Source of the DNA: CALXVA01 sp944392465 | Lineage (GTDB): Bacteria; Bacillota; Clostridia; TANB77; CAG-508 | Direction: 5' to 3' | DNA: 64,000 nucleotides | Assembly: GCA_963931155.1 (NCBI GenBank) | Contig: OZ006978.1 | Location: forward strand, 1,116,001-1,180,000 | The notes under the pieces: model-generated | The model's input: only the letters and a program-made list of their open reading frames with translations | Database searches by the model: none | What the model was told of the DNA's origin: nothing | Shown: in pieces, positions 31,734 to 40,381 of the stretch | How positions within the stretch are numbered: the first letter of the stretch is position 1 | Layout: every line of letters starts with the position of its first letter | Program-made: the position numbers and the translations under genes

Positions 31734-32463
31734 TTGGAAAAAGAAAGATTACAAAAATTTTTAGCTAACCAAGGGATATGTTCAAGAAGAAAAGCAGAAG
31801 AATATATACAAGCAGGAATAGTTAAGGTAAATGGAAAAATTGTAAAAGAACTTGGAACTAAAATTGATCCTTCTAAAGATGAAATCATTTTTAATGGAAG
31901 AAAAGTAGGGAATATAGATAAAAAAGTATATGTATTACTAAATAAACCAATAGGTTATGTAACAACAACAAAAGACCAATTCCGGAAGAAATACAGTACT
32001 AGATTTAGTAAAAATAAAAGAAAAAGTGTTGCCTGTTGGAAGGTTAGATATGTATACTTCAGGAGCTTTAATACTTACTAATGATGGAGACTTTATATAT
32101 AAAGTAACTCATCCAAAATATGAAATAGAAAAAACATATAATGTAACTATTAATGGAATAATAACAAATGAAGAAATTGAAAAACTAGAACAAGGTGTAA
32201 AAATAGATGATTATGTTTCTGGAAAAGCAAAAGTAAAAATACTAAAAATAGATAAAGAAAAGAATATTTCAAGAATTGAAATTACAATTCACGAAGGAAA
32301 AAATAGAGAAGTAAGAAAGATGTGTAAAGCCATAGGAAAGAAAGTGCTAGCATTACACAGAAGCAAAATAGAAAATATAGAAGTAAAAGATATTAAACTA
32401 GGAGAATGGAGATATTTAACAAAATCGGAAGTAAATAGCTTGCTAAAAAAAATAATTGTATAA
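31734..32463 (+). CDS. rluB: 23S rRNA pseudouridine synthase, RluB/RsuA type, needs a +1 shift at codon CGG 31983
   Basis: TTG start. Frame one encodes the S4 domain (RLQKFLANQGICSRRKAEEY) up to LLNKPIGYVTTTKDQF. There the sequence is TTC CGG AAG. Dropping one C gives TTC GGA AGA AAT ACA, continuing GRNTVLDLVKIKEK to the catalytic PVGRLDMYTSGALILTNDGD and the C-terminal HEGKNREVRKMC. Family members have Gly-Arg at this point. Terminating in frame one would leave only the S4 domain. No other defect is seen in about 243 codons. Confidence 0.92.
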
Positions 32464-32511
32464 AACAAAATATTATGATAAAATATTTAAAGAATAATTT
32501 CTGAAAGGATT

Positions 32512-33459
32512 GTGAAAATTATGGTAGAAGATAATGAAATAAAGGCGGTAGTATCACCTTTTGCAGTAAGAGAAGGAGAAATAAAAACATTTGATGGAAA
32601 AGATGGATATGTATCTATGAACCAAATTATACATAAAATTAACATAGGGCATATTAATGATATACATTTTAAAATACTAGAACTTGTAAATGAATTCGAA
32701 TTTATTACATCAAGACAATTATATCAAATGTTACAATGGAAAAATGTAGAAATAGCCTCTCAAGATAAACTAAATAATAAACTAGACCAATTAATAAAGG
32801 CAAAAATCCTTACAAGATATTATTTTAAGGGAGAAGATGGCAAAGGAATATATAGAATATATTGTCTAGAAAAAATGGGAAAATATTTATTAAATTCTAG
32901 AGGAATAGATTGTAAGTGGCAACCAACAGACAATACAAAACCAGCTCCAATGATAAAGAAAAGATTAGCAGGAAATCAAACTATTATTGCATATTTAAGA
33001 AAAGTAAAAGCATTTGATTCATATAATGTAAAACCTACACTTACTGCAAAACAAACAGGAAAAAATTTTAGAGCAACAGGTGGTAGTGTAAAATTAACTA
33101 AAAATGGCAAATCAATAGAATTTTTATTTGAAGTAGTAAGAAGAGAAGAAGACTGGGAAAACAAACTTACAGACAAAATGAGATTATATAAAGATTTTTA
33201 TGAAAATTTTCTATCTGGAGATTCTGGATTTTCTTCAATGCCACAATTAATATTAATATGTGAAGATGATAAAAATATGGCAGAAGCATTTAAAACAATA
33301 ATTGTAAATAAAGTAGAAATATCTAAAATCAATTTATATTTTTCAACAGATTTAAGACAAAATGAACCAACACTTGATAAGACATTAGTTGAATTTAAAT
33401 TAGAAGATGGAAAATATAAAATGGAAAATGTTGAAGTTAGATTATTAGGAATTGAATAA
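32512..33459 (+). CDS. Replication-relaxation-like winged-helix protein
   Basis: About 315 residues. The start is GTG 32512 or ATG 32521; spacing from AAAGGA does not decide. A winged-helix segment lies at about 35-110 (ILELVNEFEFITSRQLYQML, then QLIKAKILTRYYF). The C-terminal half resembles the restriction-like part of replication-relaxation proteins (VKLTKNGKSIEFLFEVVRRE, FYENFLSG, PQLILICEDD). Such proteins are usually found in plasmids and conjugative elements, next to VirD4-like ATPases. One lies convergently downstream here. Role in this chromosome is unknown. Confidence 0.65.
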   Translation: MKIMVEDNEIKAVVSPFAVREGEIKTFDGKDGYVSMNQIIHKINIGHINDIHFKILELVNEFEFITSRQLYQMLQWKNVEIASQDKLNNKLDQLIKAKILTRYYFKGEDGKGIYRIYCLEKMGKYLLNSRGIDCKWQPTDNTKPAPMIKKRLAGNQTIIAYLRKVKAFDSYNVKPTLTAKQTGKNFRATGGSVKLTKNGKSIEFLFEVVRREEDWENKLTDKMRLYKDFYENFLSGDSGFSSMPQLILICEDDKNMAEAFKTIIVNKVEISKINLYFSTDLRQNEPTLDKTLVEFKLEDGKYKMENVEVRLLGIE

Positions 33460-33465
33460 AAAAAT

Positions 33466-33493
33466 AAACCCCAAGGAAACATCCCTTGGGGTC
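33466..33493. terminator. GC-rich hairpin between convergent genes
   Basis: ACCCCAAGG(A) and (T)CCCTTGGGGT form a strong stem but lack a long T run. It probably ends transcription from both sides. Confidence 0.65.
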
Positions 33494-33523
33494 GTCTCAG
33501 CTTAAAGCAAAGGTAAAATTTTA

Positions 33524-35890
33524 TTAATTTTTTCCATCTTCAGTATTCTTATTTTGATTTAAATCAAATACAATTGCATCACCACTATTCATAAAATATT
33601 TTGAATCAGTAGTATCTGTTTTAATTGGATCATTTTCATCATTAATATCATCTGAGTTATTACTTGCTGTTGCTGCTGCAAAGTTACCTCTAAATTTATC
33701 AGCAAAAGAATTTTTTCTAGGAGCATCTGATATTCCATTAGTAAATCTTTCAAAATTATATTCTTTTAATTTTTTAGGTTCCTTATATTTTGATTCTAGA
33801 AAATCTATTTTTCCTTTACCAACATTACTTTTTCCTTTACTATCTTTAACTTTATATAGAATTTGTTTATTTTTTAAAGCCATTATTTTACCAGCCATAT
33901 AGTTAGGTTTCCATTTGAAATTAATATCACCAAGTTTTGTATCATAACCATAATTATCTTTACTTGAATCAGCCTCATAATTACTCTTCCATGTCCATTC
34001 TCTTTTGTCTTGCAATTCCGTTTGCCACCATTGAACATCTTCAGGTAGAGCATTTCCAAATATAACTTTATTAACACAATTTGCTAGAACCTCATCTTTA
34101 AAGTTAAATTTCTTATCATCACCATTTAATTGTGATAGAGTTTGAGCAGATAAAATGCTACCAACTTTATATTTCCTATATACAGTAAATATTGGTTCTA
34201 TTGCTTTACACAAGAATTCTGGAAAATCATCGATGTATAAGAAATGAGGAATTCTAGAATTTTCATTTCCAGGTCTTGAAAGTACAGCTTGTTGCATTAG
34301 TAGTAAGAAGAATATTCCAAATGCTTTATGGGCATTAGCTCCTAAATCACTTCTTCTTGTACATACAAATGTAATTTCACCATTTGCTAATGCTTGGTCA
34401 AACATTAAGTTATTTGTTCTGTTACATAGAATATTTTTTACGCCAGGATATCTTAGTAAATTATCTAATTCGGCAGAAGCAGTAAATATTGAGTTTTTAG
34501 TATTACTTAAGTCATTACCATCTGCATAGAAATTATTTTCAAAATATTTTATCAATAATTTATATTTATCTGCAAGCTCTGAATCTTCTTTCATTTTATT
34601 ACACATTTCTTCTACTAAAGAGAAGTCATTCATCATATTTAATAAGTCTTCTAGGTTAGGCAAATCTCCTTCGTGCTCTCTAGGATACATTTCTTTTAAT
34701 AAAATAGAAAGATTTTCGATAATTTGAATTGCAGTATTCTCTCTAAAAGCTAGTTGTAAATCAGGTCTACTTGATGAATATAAACCTTTTAAAACTGTAG
34801 AAATAGCCATACCAGTCTTAATAGGATCATCATAAACAAATGGGTTCATACCTGGAGAATCTGAATTGTTTGGATCTATTAAATTCACTTTAAGTTTATA
34901 GTTTTTTGCTACCTTTTGCATTGTTTCAATAGAATCATATTCTGCAGATAAGTAAGTTAAACCAAAGTTTTTGTATACATATTTTCCACCTGATGAACTT
35001 AAAATCATTTTTTTCATATATGCATTATATAAATCGACCTTATCTGGGTTAGGTGTTAACATATCTAAAGAAAAGTTCTCGTTTAAGAAATTATTATCAT
35101 ATGGACTATTTAGTGTAGCAATACCAGTTTTTAAAGCTGTAAATCCCATTTCTTTTGATATTTCTTTAAAAAAGTATTTCCTATCCATATCTCTAGCCAT
35201 CATAGGTTCATAAATCATTGTTGTTTTTCCAGAACCAGAAACTCCAACTGCCAAGAAAGATTCTAATCGTTTAGTTTCTGGGATGACTACATCATGACCA
35301 GTTTCGGTATCTATACATAGCATAACTTCACATGAGTATTTTCCGGTATCCTTAGGTTTACCAGCAAGACTAATTCCACCATAATCTGAAATAGAATCTC
35401 TAATATCTTTTGTATCATTAATTGTAAATGTAAGCCATTTAAATACTTTATAAAATGTTACAATTGGAATATATAGTGAAATAGCAGTAAATGCAGGTCT
35501 AAATAAGTTAGAATATTCGCTTGCTATTTCAGCATAATTCGGTACTGACAGTATTGCGAGCCAAGCTACTGAGTTTAGTGATTGTACAACAAAACATACT
35601 ATTAATATGTATAAGCAAATTATGTATGTATTAAAAAATCTCTGTTTATCAACATCTGCCTTTACAAATTTAGAAGCAGATGAAAAGTGAAATGCAAAAA
35701 TTAAAGCTAAAAAGGCTAATGCATATTTTATAGGACCCCAATAAGAATATGCAACGCCCGTAAATATCATAAACATTAATTCAACTAATCTATCAATAAG
35801 AACATATGCAGAAATTAATGCTAAAATAAAAGTTGCAAATGTATTTCTATCTGTTTTTAAAAACTTAAGAAATTTATCTATATATTTCAA
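33524..35890 (-). CDS. VirD4/TraG-like membrane ATPase (type IV coupling protein-like)
   Basis: 788 residues from TTG 35890, which has GGTG seven bases upstream; longer in-frame starts lack a ribosome site. Three or four N-terminal membrane helices (to about residue 170) precede the ATPase. Walker A is AVGVSGSGKTTMIYEP, and the Walker B-like strand is RIPHFLYIDDFPEFLCKAIE. The segment VGSILSAQTLSQL is typical of the TraG/TraD/VirD4 motor. The C-terminal ~90 residues are acidic and Asn-rich. No relaxase or mating-pore gene lies nearby. It may be a relic of an integrated element or a chromosomal DNA or protein pump. Confidence 0.8.
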   Translation of the reverse strand: MKYIDKFLKFLKTDRNTFATFILALISAYVLIDRLVELMFMIFTGVAYSYWGPIKYALAFLALIFAFHFSSASKFVKADVDKQRFFNTYIICLYILIVCFVVQSLNSVAWLAILSVPNYAEIASEYSNLFRPAFTAISLYIPIVTFYKVFKWLTFTINDTKDIRDSISDYGGISLAGKPKDTGKYSCEVMLCIDTETGHDVVIPETKRLESFLAVGVSGSGKTTMIYEPMMARDMDRKYFFKEISKEMGFTALKTGIATLNSPYDNNFLNENFSLDMLTPNPDKVDLYNAYMKKMILSSSGGKYVYKNFGLTYLSAEYDSIETMQKVAKNYKLKVNLIDPNNSDSPGMNPFVYDDPIKTGMAISTVLKGLYSSSRPDLQLAFRENTAIQIIENLSILLKEMYPREHEGDLPNLEDLLNMMNDFSLVEEMCNKMKEDSELADKYKLLIKYFENNFYADGNDLSNTKNSIFTASAELDNLLRYPGVKNILCNRTNNLMFDQALANGEITFVCTRRSDLGANAHKAFGIFFLLLMQQAVLSRPGNENSRIPHFLYIDDFPEFLCKAIEPIFTVYRKYKVGSILSAQTLSQLNGDDKKFNFKDEVLANCVNKVIFGNALPEDVQWWQTELQDKREWTWKSNYEADSSKDNYGYDTKLGDINFKWKPNYMAGKIMALKNKQILYKVKDSKGKSNVGKGKIDFLESKYKEPKKLKEYNFERFTNGISDAPRKNSFADKFRGNFAAATASNNSDDINDENDPIKTDTTDSKYFMNSGDAIVFDLNQNKNTEDGKN

Positions 35891-36045
35891 TAATTTCACC
35901 ACTTTCAATAAATATAAAACTACATATATATTATCTAATAAATTTGTAAAAAATACAATACTTTTTTGCAAAAAAACCTTTAAAAATGCATATTTTGTAA
36001 AACAAACAAAAGAATAAAAAAACTAAATAAAGAATAGTATTAAAT

Positions 36046-37710
36046 ATGAAAAAATTATTTAGTAATTATAGTATAAAAACTAAAAGAAAGAATAAAAGTA
36101 CAAATTTTGCAAAAAATATAATATCATTATTTATTGCACATGTATTTATAAAATTAATTGGATTTGTAAATAAAATATATTTAACAAATAAACAAGGCTT
36201 TGGCGATGAAGGAAATGCTATATACTCTAGTGCATTTCAGATATATGCTTTATTTCTTACAATTTCTTCAATGGGAATCCCAAATGCAGTATCAAAATTA
36301 GTGTCTGAAAGATTAGCTTTAGGAGATACTAAAGGGGCACACAAGGTATTTAAAATAGCTTTAGTTACATTTGGGATAATTGGTTTTATTTGTTCAATAA
36401 CTTTATATTTATTTGCAGAATATATATCTTGCACACTTATACAAATACCAGAGGCAAAGCTAAGTATAGAAGCCTTATCACCAGCTATATTTTTTGTATC
36501 TATAACATCTGTAATTAAAGGTTATTTTAATGGTAGGGAGAATTTAAGTGTAGGAGCAAGTTCGCAAACTGTTGAGCAATTCTTTAGAACAATTGTAACA
36601 ATAGTTTTAGTAGAATATATTGCAATGGCAACTGGCTTAAATACAAAAATAATGGCAGGAGCTGCAGCAATTTCAACTACTATCTCAGAAATAATCTGTT
36701 TTATATATTTATATAGATATTATGCAATGATGAAAAAAGAAATTGGAAGTGAAATTAGAAGAAGCATCAACTATAAATACCAAGGAAGAAGAAAAATATT
36801 AAAAAATATATTTACTGTATCTATACCAATGTCTATAGGACCAGTAATAGGTGGAATCAATAAAAATGTAGATTCAGTTACGATTGTAAGAGGGCTAAAA
36901 CAATTTATAACTGAAACAGAAGCAAAAATTCAATATGGAATACTTACGGGAAAGGTTGATACTATAATTGCTTTTCCGTTATCTTTTAATAATATTTTTA
37001 GTAGTATTTTAATACCAACAGTTTCATCAGCAAAAGCTAGTGGAAATTTTATTAAAGCAAACAGAAAAATAGAGTTTTCTATTCTTATGTCTATATTAAT
37101 AGGAATGCCCGCAACAGTAGGAATAATATTCTTTGCAAAACCAATATTAGAATTGCTTTTTCCAAATCAACCAGCAGGAGCAATATTGTTACAAATAAGT
37201 GCTATTTCAATAGTATTTACTATGATAAATCAAAATGTAACAGCAGTATTACATGGACTGGGAAAAACTATAATAACAATTTTTGTATTAATAATTGGTG
37301 TTGCAGTAAAGGTTATTTTAAATACAATATTACTTAATTTAGACCCAAGTCAATTTGCTTTTGGAGGAATAAATGGTGCAGCTCTTGCAAATACTATATC
37401 TTGTATTGTTATATGTTTAATTGAAATAAAAATAATGAAAAAACATATAGATATAAAATTAAATGTAAAAAAAATAATAAAACCAATAATAGCTACAATA
37501 ATTATGATGATATCATTAATATTTATATATAATATTCTTTTAAGCATACTTTCAAAGAAAGTGAGTATAATAGTATCAATTCTAATTTCCGTGATGATAT
37601 ACTGTATAGTACTAATAGTGATAAAGACTTTTTCAAGAGAAGAAATTAAAATGTTGCCATTTGGGGAGAAAATATATCAAATTTTAAAAGTTTTAAAAAT
37701 ATACAGATAA
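36046..37710 (+). CDS. MOP-superfamily lipid/polysaccharide flippase (MurJ/SpoVB type)
   Basis: 554 residues with about 14 hydrophobic helices. An N-terminal basic stretch is followed by VFIKLIGFVNKIYLTNKQGF, then GIPNAVSKLVSERLALGDTK and the NGRENLSVGASSQTVEQFFR block, all typical of the polysaccharide-transporter/SpoVB/MurJ family. It is likely to flip lipid II or another polyprenyl-linked precursor in vegetative growth or cortex formation. No clear ribosome site precedes ATG 36046. HU follows after 141 bases. Confidence 0.88.
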   Translation: MKKLFSNYSIKTKRKNKSTNFAKNIISLFIAHVFIKLIGFVNKIYLTNKQGFGDEGNAIYSSAFQIYALFLTISSMGIPNAVSKLVSERLALGDTKGAHKVFKIALVTFGIIGFICSITLYLFAEYISCTLIQIPEAKLSIEALSPAIFFVSITSVIKGYFNGRENLSVGASSQTVEQFFRTIVTIVLVEYIAMATGLNTKIMAGAAAISTTISEIICFIYLYRYYAMMKKEIGSEIRRSINYKYQGRRKILKNIFTVSIPMSIGPVIGGINKNVDSVTIVRGLKQFITETEAKIQYGILTGKVDTIIAFPLSFNNIFSSILIPTVSSAKASGNFIKANRKIEFSILMSILIGMPATVGIIFFAKPILELLFPNQPAGAILLQISAISIVFTMINQNVTAVLHGLGKTIITIFVLIIGVAVKVILNTILLNLDPSQFAFGGINGAALANTISCIVICLIEIKIMKKHIDIKLNVKKIIKPIIATIIMMISLIFIYNILLSILSKKVSIIVSILISVMIYCIVLIVIKTFSREEIKMLPFGEKIYQILKVLKIYR

Positions 37711-37851
37711 AAAAATAAAAAAGCAAATAAAAAGTAGGAATATAGAAAAAATAATAAAAAAAAGAAGGATTTTCTAGAAGTTTGGAGAATATTGATAATA
37801 GTAGATAGCGTTTATGGTCTACATATGAAAATCTTATAGGAGGTAATTAAA

Positions 37852-38130
37852 ATGAACAAATCAGAATTAATCGCAGCTATCGCAGCAAAAACAGGAGACA
37901 CAAAAAAAGATGCAGAAGCAACATTAAACGCTTTTATAGATGTTGTAACAGAAGCATTAGTTAAAGGAGAAAAAGTTCAATTAGTTGGATTTGGATCTTT
38001 CGAAGTTAGAAAAAGAGCTGCTAGAAAAGGTAGAAACCCACAAACTAAAGAAGAAATAAAAATACCAGCATCTAAAGCACCTGTATTCAAAGCAGGAAAA
38101 GCATTAAAAGAATTAGTAAATAAAAAATAA
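37852..38130 (+). CDS. hup: DNA-binding protein HU
   Basis: 92 residues: MNKSELIAAIAAKTG start, the GFGSFEVRKRAARKGRNPQT arm and KIPASKAPVFKAGKALKELV end are diagnostic. It bends and compacts DNA as a dimer. Preceded by AGGAGGTAA. Richer in C than neighbours, as expected for a highly expressed gene. Confidence 0.97.
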   Translation: MNKSELIAAIAAKTGDTKKDAEATLNAFIDVVTEALVKGEKVQLVGFGSFEVRKRAARKGRNPQTKEEIKIPASKAPVFKAGKALKELVNKK

Positions 38131-38165
38131 TTTGAAGATTTATATATAAATATATGAATTCATAT

Positions 38166-38198
38166 TAAAAGATATAGGAAAAACCTATATCTTTTTTA
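38166..38198 (+). terminator. Terminator after HU
   Basis: AAAAGATATAGG and CCTATATCTTTTTT with AAAAA loop. Confidence 0.9.
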
Positions 38199-38277
38199 TG
38201 TAATAGGAATATTGATTTTAATAATAATGTATGATAAAATGGCTTTGGAAAGATAATAAAAGTAGGAGGTATACAAA

Positions 38278-38418
38278 ATGGATAAATATAAATGTGTTGC
38301 ATGCGGATATATATATGATGATGCAGTAGAAGAAGTGAAATTTGTTGATTTACCAGATGATTGGGTTTGCCCATTATGTGGTGTGCCAAAAAGTTCTTTT
38401 GTTAAAGTAGAAGAATAG
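38278..38418 (+). CDS. Rubredoxin (short form)
   Basis: 46 residues. Two iron-binding CxxCG motifs: CVACGYIYDD and CPLCGVPKSSF. The central loop between them is shorter than in the usual 52-54-residue rubredoxin and lacks the PGT segment. The aromatic WVC before the second knuckle is kept. One-electron carrier of anaerobes, often for oxygen or peroxide reductases. ATG follows TAGGAGGT. Confidence 0.9.
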   Translation: MDKYKCVACGYIYDDAVEEVKFVDLPDDWVCPLCGVPKSSFVKVEE

Positions 38419-38424
38419 GAAAAT

Positions 38425-38477
38425 AAAATCAATTATTATTGCGATATATTAATATTCATTAATAATTGATTTTTTTA
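38425..38477 (+). terminator. Terminator after rubredoxin
   Basis: AAATCAATTATTA pairs with TAATAATTGATTT, ending TTTTTT. Confidence 0.85.
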
Positions 38478-38537
38478 TGGTAAAAAAGTTTGGGTCAAAA
38501 AATTAGTTTAAAATATTAAAAAAATTTCAGATAAGTA

Positions 38538-38567
38538 TTGACAAAAACTATGAAAAAGTAGTACAAT
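38538..38567 (+). promoter_or_regulatory. Promoter of tRNA-Leu
   Basis: TTGACA (38538-38543), 18-base spacer, TACAAT (38562-38567). Confidence 0.7.
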
Positions 38568-38590
38568 AACTAATGTCAGTTCAAATAAAT

Positions 38591-38679
38591 GCAGATGTGG
38601 CGGAACTGGTAGACGCACAGGACTTAAAATCCTGCGGTGGTTAAACACCGTGCCGGTTCGATTCCGGCCATCTGCACCA
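38591..38679 (+). tRNA. tRNA-Leu (anticodon TAA), CCA encoded
   Basis: Class II tRNA of 89 nt: acceptor GCAGATG/CATCTGC, anticodon loop ACTTAAAAT with TAA, long variable arm (TGGTTAAACACCG) and TpsiC GGTTCGATTCC, ending ACCA. It reads TTA, the main leucine codon of this genome. Confidence 0.97.
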
Positions 38680-38686
38680 ATAAATA

Positions 38687-38724
38687 TAAAAAAGTTGAGA
38701 TTTTAACCGATTTCAACTTTTTTT
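38687..38724 (+). terminator. Terminator after tRNA-Leu
   Basis: AAAAAGTTGAGA and TTTCAACTTTTT form the stem, followed by a T tract. Confidence 0.85.
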
Positions 38725-38739
38725 ATTTTTATTTAAAAG

Positions 38740-39060
38740 TATTTAAAAGTATTGATATGATTGCATTTTAGCTATTTTCATTATTCAATCTATTTTCAAA
38801 ATTTTTTGTCATTATTCGTTGTTTTTTTGTTGTTGCTCGGAATATGCTCGGAGTAATTGCTCGATAAAATATTTAAAGTTATTTACTAACTGCTTAAGTC
38901 TAGCTTTTGAAAAATTAAATAGTAAACTGGTATTTATATATTTTATTAATGTTACATTCTTTTTTACTTTATTAATTGTTTTTGATATAATAGGTATGAA
39001 TAATGAAATGATGGGGAATCCAACAATTAATCTTGAAAATACTTTATTAATTAATAAAAA
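38740..39060. other. Non-coding or decayed stretch after tRNA-Leu
   Basis: An 85-codon open frame exists (38819-39076), but it has no ribosome site and a Phe/Cys/Leu-skewed composition. Short repeats of GCTCGGA occur near 38836-38853. Position after a tRNA gene would suit a decayed insertion, but I see no repeat of the tRNA 3' end. Confidence 0.35.
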
Positions 39061-39081
39061 TATATTTAAGAGGTGAATTTG

Positions 39082-39270
39082 ATGAAAACAAAAACAGCTG
39101 TAATAATTGCTTTAATAATAATAGCATTAAGTCTTTTTATCGTATTGTTATACAAGAAGGATAGGGAAACTGTCCGTTTTGAGAATGTTAGATATGTTAA
39201 TGAAAATTTAAATGAAATTGTAAATAGAGAAAGGTCTAATGAGACGATAGAGCTATTTTTAGAAGAATAA
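39082..39270 (+). CDS. Small single-pass membrane protein
   Basis: 62 residues: MKTK, then a membrane helix (AVIIALIIIALSLFIVLLY), then a charged tail with FENVRYVNENLNEIVNRERS. AGAGGTG lies eight bases before the ATG. No family recognised. A hairpin terminator follows directly. Confidence 0.65.
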   Translation: MKTKTAVIIALIIIALSLFIVLLYKKDRETVRFENVRYVNENLNEIVNRERSNETIELFLEE

Positions 39271-39272
39271 AA

Positions 39273-39312
39273 TAAAAGAGAAATTATAATATTTATAATT
39301 CTTCTTTTATTT
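39273..39312. terminator. Bidirectional terminator
   Basis: TAAAAGAGAAATTATAA and TTATAATTCTTCTTTTA pair between convergent genes, with A and T runs on each side. Confidence 0.85.
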
Positions 39313-39313
39313 C

Positions 39314-40210
39314 TTACTTAGAATGATATATTGTTACTTTGCCATTAATTTTTTTAATCCAATTTTCAATATCGTTAGTCATATCTTCAGTCAGATAATA
39401 TACATTAAAATCATTATGTTTTTCAGTACCGTGATAATCACTACCTGCAGAAACTAGCAAATTATTTCTTTTTGCAAATTTGTACAAATAATTAACTTCT
39501 TCAGGACTTTGAGGCTCGTTGGATATTTCTATTCCATCTATGTATGGCAAACAAGAATTTAATAATTTATCAACATCAGTATTTTCATTATATTTATATG
39601 GGTGTGCTAAGAAAATTTTTCCACCATTTTCGTGAATTATTTGGGCTAATGTTTCAATTTTTGGCCATACAATACTCATATCAATATATAGAGGAAAGTT
39701 TGGGTTCATCGTGCTTTCTCTATATAAATCACTTATATTTTTTATGTTGTATTTGCAAAAAAATTCTTTGTTTTTATCATTGTTTTTTAACATTCTATAT
39801 ATAGCGGCATGTGCATATTCTTTTTGAGAATTAAATGGAGTAGAGTTATCTATTTTTAAGTTCAAATTTTTACATAAATACTCTAAGTTTTCAAAAATAA
39901 TGCTTTGTCTTGAATTTACTGTTCCATATTGTTCTTTTGCCCATAAACTTATTTTATCTATATTAAATCCATAACATAGAATATCATATGTTATATTATC
40001 AACTAGGGCATCGGCTTCCATACCATAAATGATAGTTCCACTATTAGAAATCTTTTGTACATCTAAATCTAAGTAGGCATCGCATGTGTCGTGGTCGGTG
40101 ATTGATAAGTATGATATTCCATTTTCAAAAGCTTGGTTTATAATTTCGTTTATACCAAGTTTTGCATCAAGTGAATATTTTGAATGAGTATGTAGATTAA
40201 TCTTTTTCAT
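39314..40210 (-). CDS. PHP-domain metal-dependent phosphoesterase
   Basis: 298 residues. Metal-binding motifs in order are HTHSKYSLDAKLG, the SITDHDTCDAY segment, GMEADALV, FLAHPYKY and SAGSDYHG. Stand-alone PHP proteins hydrolyse phosphate monoesters or nucleotides (3',5'-bisphosphate or RNA). The substrate cannot be read here. ATG 40210 is preferred because AGGAGATG lies about 10 bases upstream. Confidence 0.88.
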   Translation of the reverse strand: MKKINLHTHSKYSLDAKLGINEIINQAFENGISYLSITDHDTCDAYLDLDVQKISNSGTIIYGMEADALVDNITYDILCYGFNIDKISLWAKEQYGTVNSRQSIIFENLEYLCKNLNLKIDNSTPFNSQKEYAHAAIYRMLKNNDKNKEFFCKYNIKNISDLYRESTMNPNFPLYIDMSIVWPKIETLAQIIHENGGKIFLAHPYKYNENTDVDKLLNSCLPYIDGIEISNEPQSPEEVNYLYKFAKRNNLLVSAGSDYHGTEKHNDFNVYYLTEDMTNDIENWIKKINGKVTIYHSK

Positions 40211-40381
40211 TATTAATATCATCTCCTTCTTTAAACTCAATTATTTTGTGAGTATTATATCATAAAATAGATTAATTGCATATTAAATCCATTTGATTTA
40301 TTGATTTTCACATATATTAGTGATATAAATATGAGTAATAGATTAAATACTTAAGAAAAGAACAAAAAAGGGGGATAACAT

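Noticed and set aside
38819..39076. 85-codon open frame after tRNA-Leu
   Set aside because: No ribosome site, and it overlaps the ribosome site region of the next small gene; composition looks like non-coding A/T-rich DNA.
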